64,000 nt of DNA from Pseudomonas sp. GR 6-02 (GTDB lineage Bacteria; Pseudomonadota; Gammaproteobacteria; Pseudomonadales; Pseudomonadaceae), in contig NZ_CP011567.1 of assembly GCF_001655615.1 (NCBI RefSeq), positions 6,110,001-6,174,000 on the forward strand, given 5' to 3'. Shown here piece by piece: positions 58,068 through 64,000 of this stretch; position 1 is the first letter of the stretch, and each line of letters opens with the position of its first letter. The notes beneath the pieces were generated by a model. That model made no database searches. It saw nothing but the letters and a program-made list of their open reading frames with translations, and was not told the origin of the DNA. A program made the translations under genes and the position numbers.

Positions 58068-59417
58068 ATGTTTGCTTTCTTTCGTCCTGCCGCACATCAG
58101 GCTCCATTGCCTGAAGAAAAAATAGACAGCACCTACCGACGCCTTCGCTGGCAGATCTTCGCCGGGATTTTCATTGGCTATGCCGGTTACTACCTGCTGC
58201 GCAAGAACTTCACCCTGGCGTTCCCGGACCTGATCGCCCAAGGCTATACAAAAGGCCAGCTGGGTGTGGCGATGTCGGCGATTGCAATCGCCTACGGCCT
58301 GTCCAAGTTTCTGATGGGCATCGTGTCCGACCGCTCCAACCCGCGTTACTTCCTGCCCTTTGGCCTGGTGGTGTCCGCCGCGGTGATGTTCGTTTTCGGT
58401 TTCGCACCTTGGGCCACCTCCAGCGTGACCATGATGTTCATCCTGCTGTTCATCAACGGCTGGGCGCAAGGCATGGGCTGGCCGCCGAGCGGGCGAACCA
58501 TGGTGCATTGGTGGTCACAGAAAGAGCGTGGCGGCGTGGTTTCGGTCTGGAACACCGCGCATAACGTTGGCGGTGGCTTGATCGGCCCGCTGGCGATTCT
58601 CGGCATGGGCTGGTTCAACGACTGGCACAGCAAGTTCTACGTACCGGCTGCCGTGGCGCTGTTGGTCGCCGTGTTTGCCTTCATCGTGATGCGCGATACT
58701 CCGCAGTCGACGGGCCTGCCGCCGATTGAGAAGTACAAAAACGATTACCCGGAAGGCTACGACGCCAGTCACGAAGAGGAATTCAGCGCCAAGGACATCT
58801 TCGTCAAATACGTGCTGCGCAACAAAATGCTCTGGTTCATCGCACTGGCTAACGTTTTCGTCTACCTGCTGCGCTACGGCATTCTGGACTGGGCGCCGAC
58901 CTACCTCAAAGAGGTCAAGCACTTCGACTTCGACAAGACCTCGTGGGCTTACTTCCTGTACGAGTGGGCGGGCATTCCCGGCACGCTGCTGTGCGGCTGG
59001 ATGTCGGACAAGATCTTCCGTGGCAACCGTGGCCTGACCGGCATGGTGTTCATGGCGTTGGTGACCGTTGCGACAATCGTGTATTGGCTGAATCCACCGG
59101 GCAATCCGATGATCGACATGATCTCGCTGTTCGCCATCGGCTTCCTGATCTACGGCCCGGTGATGCTGGTCGGCCTGCAGGCGCTGGAACTGGTGCCGAA
59201 GAAGGCCGCGGGTACGGCCGCAGGCTTTACCGGCCTGTTCGGTTACTTGGGTGGTTCCGTCGCGGCCAGTGCCATGATGGGCTACACCGTGGACTATTTC
59301 GGCTGGAATGGCGGCTTCATTCTGTTGGTCGTTGCCTGCCTGCTGGCGATGGCGTTCCTGGCACCCACCCTGGGCCACAAAAACGTCGCCAGTCAGGGCC
59401 GCGAAGCGCTCGCCTGA
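58068..59417 (+). CDS. glpT: sn-Glycerol-3-phosphate transporter
   Basis: A 449-residue major-facilitator antiporter that exchanges glycerol-3-phosphate for phosphate and also lets in fosfomycin. It has twelve predicted helices and the family segments [38 protein letters not shown] and [21 protein letters not shown]. Length equals that of known GlpT proteins. GGAG precedes the start, and two GlpR-like sites lie upstream. Its 3' end overlaps the convergent ChaC-like gene by 25 bases. Confidence 0.95.
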   Translation: MFAFFRPAAHQAPLPEEKIDSTYRRLRWQIFAGIFIGYAGYYLLRKNFTLAFPDLIAQGYTKGQLGVAMSAIAIAYGLSKFLMGIVSDRSNPRYFLPFGLVVSAAVMFVFGFAPWATSSVTMMFILLFINGWAQGMGWPPSGRTMVHWWSQKERGGVVSVWNTAHNVGGGLIGPLAILGMGWFNDWHSKFYVPAAVALLVAVFAFIVMRDTPQSTGLPPIEKYKNDYPEGYDASHEEEFSAKDIFVKYVLRNKMLWFIALANVFVYLLRYGILDWAPTYLKEVKHFDFDKTSWAYFLYEWAGIPGTLLCGWMSDKIFRGNRGLTGMVFMALVTVATIVYWLNPPGNPMIDMISLFAIGFLIYGPVMLVGLQALELVPKKAAGTAAGFTGLFGYLGGSVAASAMMGYTVDYFGWNGGFILLVVACLLAMAFLAPTLGHKNVASQGREALA

Positions 59418-60061
59418 TCTGCCTTTGATTTACAGCGCTTGAGCCGCGCCTCCAGATTCCGGTCTGGCATGGCGTGGCTACGCAGGGCGTGGGCGGTCTG
59501 CTCGACATACTCGCGAGTAGTGCCATAGCGCCCGCAAGCGTTCTCGAATACTTGGCTCAGCACGTGATCCGGCAAGTTGCCGGCATAGCTGGGCAGGTGC
59601 CGCTCCAATACAAATCCCAATGCCTGAACCTGGTTTCCGTTTTCAAGACGGCAGTTGAGCCAGTGTGGACGATAGGAAGGGAATGGCATCTCGCGCTGCC
59701 AGAGTGCATAAAGTGAAGCCTCGAGTTGTTCTTCGGGCAAACGATAGGCGAACCCGCTGCACGAACCACCGCGATCCAGGCCAAATACCAGCCCCGGCAC
59801 TTCCGGCGTGCCGCGATGCTCGTGGGACCACAGGTACAAACCGCGATGGTAGCCATGCACCCGGCCGCGCACCCGCTCAACCGCCGCACATTCAGGCCGC
59901 CAGATCAGCGAACCATACGCGAATAACCAGACCGGCCCACCCTTGTGGCGCGCCATGGTCGACTGCATCGAACTGAGCAATTGTTCGTGTGTAAGCTGCG
60001 GCCCCAGATCGAGCCGCGGAGGGTAAGCCAGATTCAAAAAAGCAGATTCAATGGCGCTCAT
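59393..60061 (-). CDS. ChaC-like gamma-glutamylcyclotransferase
   Basis: A 222-residue enzyme of the ChaC/GCT fold. The substrate-loop motif [13 protein letters not shown] near residue 52 and the [22 protein letters not shown] segment match ChaC proteins, which break down glutathione to 5-oxoproline and Cys-Gly. The catalytic glutamate is probably in RLPEEQLE. Start 60061 fits the family; a longer frame to 60085 exists. It overlaps the convergent glpT end. Confidence 0.88.
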   Translation of the reverse strand: MSAIESAFLNLAYPPRLDLGPQLTHEQLLSSMQSTMARHKGGPVWLFAYGSLIWRPECAAVERVRGRVHGYHRGLYLWSHEHRGTPEVPGLVFGLDRGGSCSGFAYRLPEEQLEASLYALWQREMPFPSYRPHWLNCRLENGNQVQALGFVLERHLPSYAGNLPDHVLSQVFENACGRYGTTREYVEQTAHALRSHAMPDRNLEARLKRCKSKADQASASRP

Positions 60062-60413
60062 GGCAATAAAATTTTGGCCCAGCAATTATTACAAAATATA
60101 AACAACTTTCACTTCATAGAACATATAGCAGTAATACTAAAACGAAAAGTACTAAGCGCCCTATGACCTTGCGCCCCCTATAAAAAATCCAATACTGAAG
60201 CTGGAGGGCTTGGCGATATACCCTAATATCATTTAAGAGAATTCTTAAATACCAGAACGAAATATACATAAGCATTCGGCGCGTCTAGGATAAAGCTCAC
60301 CTAGGAGAAAATGCCTACAAACCCTTCGGATTTACCGCCTACCCATTGCAGCTTTACGTCGCGTATAACGGCCACCCAAAGACGCAAACCAAACTGCCTC
60401 AAAGGCCTGAACA
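60062..60413. promoter_or_regulatory. AT-rich gap before the PagP-like gene
   Basis: This 352-base stretch is markedly AT-rich. It has an interrupted palindrome ATTTAAGA-GAAT-TCTTAAAT at 60231-60250, a likely operator. A short frame starts at 60311 behind AGGAGAAA and overlaps the next gene out of frame; I do not count it as a gene. No RNA gene was recognised. Confidence 0.45.
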
Positions 60414-60890
60414 ATGAAAACACCATGGATTTACGGGTTACTTCTAATGCTCACGGCGCAGCACTCGCTGGCCGAGGACACCTCTGCGAAAGACACCGGC
60501 TCCTGGTATTTGCAGGCCAGCGTCTATACCAGACACTTCTCCCCCGACTCCGACCACAATAACAATCAGGACCTTATCGGTCTTGAGCGCGAGCAAACGT
60601 CCGGTTGGTTGTTTGGTGGCGCAACTTTTCGCAACTCGTTCAGCCAGCGTTCATATTATGCGTATGCGGGCAAACGCTACGAGAGCGCTGACTATCCCGT
60701 GTACATAAAACTTACCGGTGGTCTGTTGCAAGGTTACAGCGGCAAGTCTCAGGACAAGATCCCTCTGAATCACTTCGGGGTCGCGCCGGTGATCATTCCT
60801 TCAGTCGGGGCACACTACGGACCATTGGCAGCCGAGCTGGTGTTGCTCGGCTTCAATGCCGCCATGGTGACAACCGGGGTGCGCTTCTAG
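60414..60890 (+). CDS. Small outer-membrane-type protein, PagP-like candidate
   Basis: A 158-residue protein with a signal peptide ending HSLA. The mature part has alternating aromatic strands (WYLQASVYTRHFSPDSDH, GWLFGGATFRNSF, QRSYYAYAGKRY) and ends in a Phe (VTTGVRF), as outer-membrane barrels do. The overall look resembles the unusual Pseudomonas PagP (PA1343), a lipid A palmitoyltransferase, including a histidine in the first strand, but I cannot confirm this by reading alone. Genomes sometimes call such genes glycerol-3-phosphate transporters, which does not fit. AAGG precedes the start. Confidence 0.55.
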   Translation: MKTPWIYGLLLMLTAQHSLAEDTSAKDTGSWYLQASVYTRHFSPDSDHNNNQDLIGLEREQTSGWLFGGATFRNSFSQRSYYAYAGKRYESADYPVYIKLTGGLLQGYSGKSQDKIPLNHFGVAPVIIPSVGAHYGPLAAELVLLGFNAAMVTTGVRF

Positions 60891-60904
60891 AACGGTTCAC
60901 GCAC

Positions 60905-61873
60905 CTACGATCGCGGCGCGTAAGCAAATACATCGGCACGCATTTGATGGGCATCCATCCCCGCTTCGACCAAAGCATCGAGCGTGCCATAGACCATGGC
61001 TGGAGAGCCGCTGGCATAGACGTGCAGTGCTTTCAGATCAGGGAAATCTTCACACACCGCCTCATGCAACATGCCGCAACGCCCCTGCCAGCCGCATTGA
61101 TCGCTGACGACTTTATGCAGGAACAGATTGGGCAGCTTCAGCCATTCATCCCAATGTTCGATCTCATAAAAGTCTTCGGGACGACGTACGCCCCAATACA
61201 GGTGCACCGGATGCTTGAAGCCCGTGGCGCGGCAATGTTCGATGAGGCTGTGGATCTGGCCCATGCCGGTACCGGCAGCAATCAGTACGAGAGGACCGTT
61301 CGGCAGTTCCGCCAGATGGGTGTCGCCGAACGGCATCTCGATCCGCACCATCGGGTTGCGCTGGAGCTGTTCGATCAGGCTCAGCGCGCTGCTTTCGCGC
61401 GCCAGCACATGAATTTCCAGGTCGCGGCCGGAATGCGGTGCAGAGGCCAGGGAAAAAGCGGATTTCTCGCCATTCTCACGCTCGATCATCAGATACTGGC
61501 CGGCGTGATAGCGCGGTGGCTTGCCCGCTGGCGCACGCAGACGCACGCGCCAGGTATCGCCACCGACGTCCCTGCATTCAATGACCTGACACGACACGCT
61601 GCGCACCGGCAGCTCTCCCAGCGCGAGCACGCCATCCCACAACACGATGCAGTCTTCCAGCGGCTCTGCAATGCAAGTGTAGAACTCGCCATGGTCGCGC
61701 ACATCGCCAGCCTGTTCGACCCGCCCTTCCACCAGCAACGCACCGCACACATGGCAATTGCCGTTACGACAGCTTTGCGGGCATTCATAGCCCAGGCGCC
61801 GCGCGCCATCGAGAATCCGCTCGCCGGGCAGAATCTCAAGCACTGCTCCGGAGGGCTGCAAGGTTACACGCAT
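60905..61873 (-). CDS. Ferredoxin-NAD(P)H reductase-like protein (CDP-6-deoxyglucoseen reductase type)
   Basis: A 322-residue protein. Residues 1-85 form a plant-type 2Fe-2S domain with Cys35, Cys40 and Cys43 in SCRNGNCHVC and Cys67. Next come an FAD domain (PRYHAGQYLMIER) and an NAD domain (LIAAGTGMGQIHSLI). Such proteins are often named CDP-6-deoxy-delta-3,4-glucoseen reductase from homology to AscD. The ATG overlaps the ubiD stop by one base, so the two are co-translated, which hints at a link to ubiquinone or flavin chemistry instead. Function is inferred. Confidence 0.82.
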   Translation of the reverse strand: MRVTLQPSGAVLEILPGERILDGARRLGYECPQSCRNGNCHVCGALLVEGRVEQAGDVRDHGEFYTCIAEPLEDCIVLWDGVLALGELPVRSVSCQVIECRDVGGDTWRVRLRAPAGKPPRYHAGQYLMIERENGEKSAFSLASAPHSGRDLEIHVLARESSALSLIEQLQRNPMVRIEMPFGDTHLAELPNGPLVLIAAGTGMGQIHSLIEHCRATGFKHPVHLYWGVRRPEDFYEIEHWDEWLKLPNLFLHKVVSDQCGWQGRCGMLHEAVCEDFPDLKALHVYASGSPAMVYGTLDALVEAGMDAHQMRADVFAYAPRS

Positions 61874-63339
61874 CAATCTATTCCTAACTGATTCCAGATG
61901 GCATCGATCCGTTGGGTAACGGCTTCATCCTTGACGATGACCCGGCCCCACTCACGGGTGGTTTCGCCTGGCCATTTATGCGTGGCATCGAGCCCCATCT
62001 TCGAACCCAGGCCGGAGACCGGCGAGGCGAAGTCCAGGTAGTCGATCGGCGTGTTATCGATCATCACCGTGTCGCGCTTGGGGTCCATGCGCGTGGTAAT
62101 GGCCCAGATCACGTCGTTCCAGTCCCGTGCGTTGATATCGTCGTCGGTGACGATAACGAACTTGGTGTACATGAACTGTCGCAAAAACGACCAGACACCG
62201 AGCATTACCCGCTTGGCGTGGCCGGGATACGACTTTTTCATGGTCACGATGGCCATGCGGTACGAGCAGCCTTCGGGAGGCAGGTAGAAGTCAGTGATCT
62301 CCGGGAATTGCTTCTGCAGGATCGGCACGAACACTTCGTTCAGCGCCACACCGAGAATCGCCGGCTCATCCGGCGGACGGCCGGTGTAGGTGCTGTGGTA
62401 GATCGGCTTGATCCGATGGGTGATGCGCTCGACGGTGAACACCGGGAAGCTGTCGACTTCGTTGTAGTAGCCGGTGTGGTCGCCGTACGGACCTTCATCG
62501 GCCATTTCGCCCGGATGAATCACGCCTTCGAGGATGATTTCGGCCGTGGCCGGTACTTGCAGGTCGTTGCCGCGGCATTTCACCAGTTCGGTGCGATTGC
62601 CCCGCAGCAGACCGGCGAAAGCGTATTCGGAGAGGCTGTCCGGCACCGGCGTCACGGCGCCAAGAATGGTGGCCGGGTCAGCGCCCAGCGCCACGGACAC
62701 CGGGAACGGCTGGCCGGGGTGTTTTTCGCACCATTCGCGGTAATCCAGCGCGCCGCCACGGTGGCTTAACCAGCGCATGATCACCTTGTTGCGACCGATC
62801 ACCTGTTGACGGTAAATGCCGAGGTTCTGGCGATCCTTGTTCGGACCTTTGGTGACAGTCAGGCCCCAGGTGATCAGCGGGCCGACATCGCCTGGCCAGC
62901 AGGTCTGCACCGGCAACATCGCGAGGTCGACATCGTCGCCTTCGATGACCACTTCCTGGCACACCGCGTCCTTGACGACTTTCGGCGCCATCGAGATGAT
63001 CTTGCGAAAGATCGGCAGCTTGGACCAGGCGTCCTTCAAACCTTTCGGCGGCTCGGGCTCCTTGAGGAACGCCAGCAACTTGCCGATTTCGCGCAACTCG
63101 CTCACCGCCTCTGCGCCCATGCCCAGCGCCACGCGCTCAGGCGTACCGAACAGATTGCCGAGCACAGGGATGTCATAACCCGTGGGCTTTTCGAAAAGCA
63201 GGGCCGGGCCTTTGGCGCGCAATGTGCGGTCGCAGACCTCGGTCATTTCGAGCACTGGGGACACCGGAACCTGGATGCGCTTGAGTTCGCCGCGCTGTTC
63301 CAGACCGCTGATAAAGTCGCGCAAGTCGCGATACTGCAT
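61873..63339 (-). CDS. ubiD: 4-hydroxy-3-polyprenylbenzoate decarboxylase UbiD
   Basis: A 488-residue prenylated-FMN decarboxylase of ubiquinone synthesis. It begins [22 protein letters not shown], has the prFMN-region strand [16 protein letters not shown] near residue 178 and the catalytic [18 protein letters not shown] near 284. Length agrees with E. coli UbiD. It lies after rho and is coupled to the reductase gene. Confidence 0.95.
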   Translation of the reverse strand: MQYRDLRDFISGLEQRGELKRIQVPVSPVLEMTEVCDRTLRAKGPALLFEKPTGYDIPVLGNLFGTPERVALGMGAEAVSELREIGKLLAFLKEPEPPKGLKDAWSKLPIFRKIISMAPKVVKDAVCQEVVIEGDDVDLAMLPVQTCWPGDVGPLITWGLTVTKGPNKDRQNLGIYRQQVIGRNKVIMRWLSHRGGALDYREWCEKHPGQPFPVSVALGADPATILGAVTPVPDSLSEYAFAGLLRGNRTELVKCRGNDLQVPATAEIILEGVIHPGEMADEGPYGDHTGYYNEVDSFPVFTVERITHRIKPIYHSTYTGRPPDEPAILGVALNEVFVPILQKQFPEITDFYLPPEGCSYRMAIVTMKKSYPGHAKRVMLGVWSFLRQFMYTKFVIVTDDDINARDWNDVIWAITTRMDPKRDTVMIDNTPIDYLDFASPVSGLGSKMGLDATHKWPGETTREWGRVIVKDEAVTQRIDAIWNQLGID

Positions 63340-63440
63340 GCGTGAGCCTCGTTTTGGCCGTGGCGTTCGGGGGTGGCAGTTTAGCGCCGAACCCCTCAGT
63401 TCAGAACCACGAACTGCCGTTGATCAAAAATCAGATAGCA

Positions 63441-63466
63441 AAAAGCCGGGTTTCCCCGGCTTTTTG
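63441..63466 (-). terminator. Rho-independent terminator of rho
   Basis: AAAAAGCCGGG-GAAA-CCCGGCTTTTT on the minus strand, just after the rho stop. Confidence 0.9.
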
Positions 63467-63477
63467 GCCTGTTCGAT

Positions 63478-64000
63478 TTACTTGCGTTTCATCGACAGGA
63501 AGAACTCGTCGTTGGTCTTGGTCTGTTTCAGCTTGTCGACCAGGAACTCGATGGCAGAGACTTCATCCATCGGGTGCAGCAGTTTGCGCAGGATCCACAT
63601 ACGCTGCAGTTCGTCGTCGGCTGTCAGCAACTCTTCGCGGCGAGTACCGGAGCGGTTGATGTTGATGGCCGGGAACACACGTTTTTCGGCGATCTTGCGA
63701 TCCAGAGGCAATTCCATGTTGCCGGTGCCTTTGAATTCTTCGTAGATCACTTCGTCCATCTTCGAACCGGTTTCAACCAGCGCGGTAGCGATGATGGTCA
63801 ACGAGCCGCCTTCTTCGATGTTCCGTGCAGCACCGAAGAAACGTTTCGGTTTCTCCAGGGCGTGGGCATCGACACCACCGGTCAGCACCTTGCCGGAGCT
63901 CGGGATCACGGTGTTGTAGGCACGCGCCAGACGGGTGATGGAGTCGAGCAGAATCACCACGTCCTTCTTGTGCTCGACCAGACGCTTGGCCTTCTCGATC
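63478..64000 (-). CDS. rho: Transcription termination factor Rho (partial, C-terminal)
   Basis: The last 173 or so residues of Rho; the start lies beyond the right edge. It contains [13 protein letters not shown] with the catalytic Walker B and arginine-finger region, the Q-loop region [29 protein letters not shown], and the R-loop region [14 protein letters not shown]. It is an ATP-driven RNA helicase that ends transcription. The motifs are near-identical to E. coli Rho. Confidence 0.97.
   Translation of the reverse strand, partial: IEKAKRLVEHKKDVVILLDSITRLARAYNTVIPSSGKVLTGGVDAHALEKPKRFFGAARNIEEGGSLTIIATALVETGSKMDEVIYEEFKGTGNMELPLDRKIAEKRVFPAININRSGTRREELLTADDELQRMWILRKLLHPMDEVSAIEFLVDKLKQTKTNDEFFLSMKRK

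Noticed and set aside
60311..60562. Upstream frame with a good ribosome site before the PagP-like gene
   Set aside because: It overlaps the next gene out of frame by about 150 bases and its product has no domain or signal; at most it is a leader peptide.

Overview
The window reads as chromosomal core DNA of a GC-rich Pseudomonas, most likely of the P. fluorescens group. The basis is gene content and order: a spuABCDEFGH/spuI polyamine cluster with a hacB-type acylase beside it, an ssuEADCBF sulfonate operon next to lsfA, OprD-family porins, argA/argE, gcvTHP, the ubiI-like/ubiH/pepP/UPF0149 block, zapA followed by 6S RNA and the formyl-THF cyclo-ligase, and glpT, ubiD and rho at the right edge. 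REP/REPIN palindromes of the kinds common in fluorescent pseudomonads lie between many genes. No prophage, integrase, transposase, CRISPR array, tRNA or rRNA was recognised. The assignment is from pattern recognition, not a database search.

Layout. 0-5 kb: a DUF2059 protein, an alpha/beta hydrolase, a DUF6436 protein and an N-terminal-nucleophile acylase. 5-16 kb: the polyamine cluster, running leftwards spuA-B-C-D-E-F-G-H (amidotransferase, gamma-glutamylpolyamine synthetase, aminotransferase, two binding proteins, ATPase, two permeases), with a second synthetase, spuI, divergent. 16-26.6 kb: a TetR regulator, then a sulfur-scavenging block (ssuF, B, C, D, A, E, the 1-Cys peroxiredoxin lsfA, two tandem OprD porins, and the wreck of a sulfonate-binding-protein gene). 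26.7-35.7 kb: argA, argE, a CYTH-CHAD protein, an Lrp regulator with a divergent small ACT-like protein, an orphan GspE/PilB-type ATPase, an SPFH/NfeD pair and a DUF2388 protein. 35.7-41.5 kb: gcvT-gcvH-gcvP, interrupted between gcvH and gcvP by an oppositely oriented DegT-type aminotransferase. 41.6-44.4 kb: iron ABC permease and binding protein. 44.5-51.3 kb: ubiquinone hydroxylases, pepP, UPF0149, then rightwards a TIGR02449 protein, zapA, 6S RNA and a cyclo-ligase, a 49-residue membrane protein and an EVE protein. 51.4-56.3 kb: an HlyD/RbbA-like/ABC-2 export operon. 56.3-64 kb: a FliL-like secreted protein, quinone oxidoreductase, glpT, a ChaC-like cyclotransferase, a small outer-membrane-type protein, a ferredoxin-reductase-like protein, ubiD and the 3' part of rho.

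How it works together. The spu genes import putrescine/spermidine and break them down by gamma-glutamylation. The ssu genes import and desulfonate alkanesulfonates, and lsfA probably protects the sulfur-starved cell. The ubi genes and ubiD feed ubiquinone synthesis. I found no previously undescribed multi-gene defence or secretion system. The points that most deserve follow-up are the ACT-like protein divergent from the Lrp regulator, the aminotransferase inserted in the gcv operon, the decayed sulfonate-binding gene beside the duplicated porins, two GlpR-like operators before glpT, the palindromes before ssuE and the PagP-like gene, and the 49-residue membrane protein.
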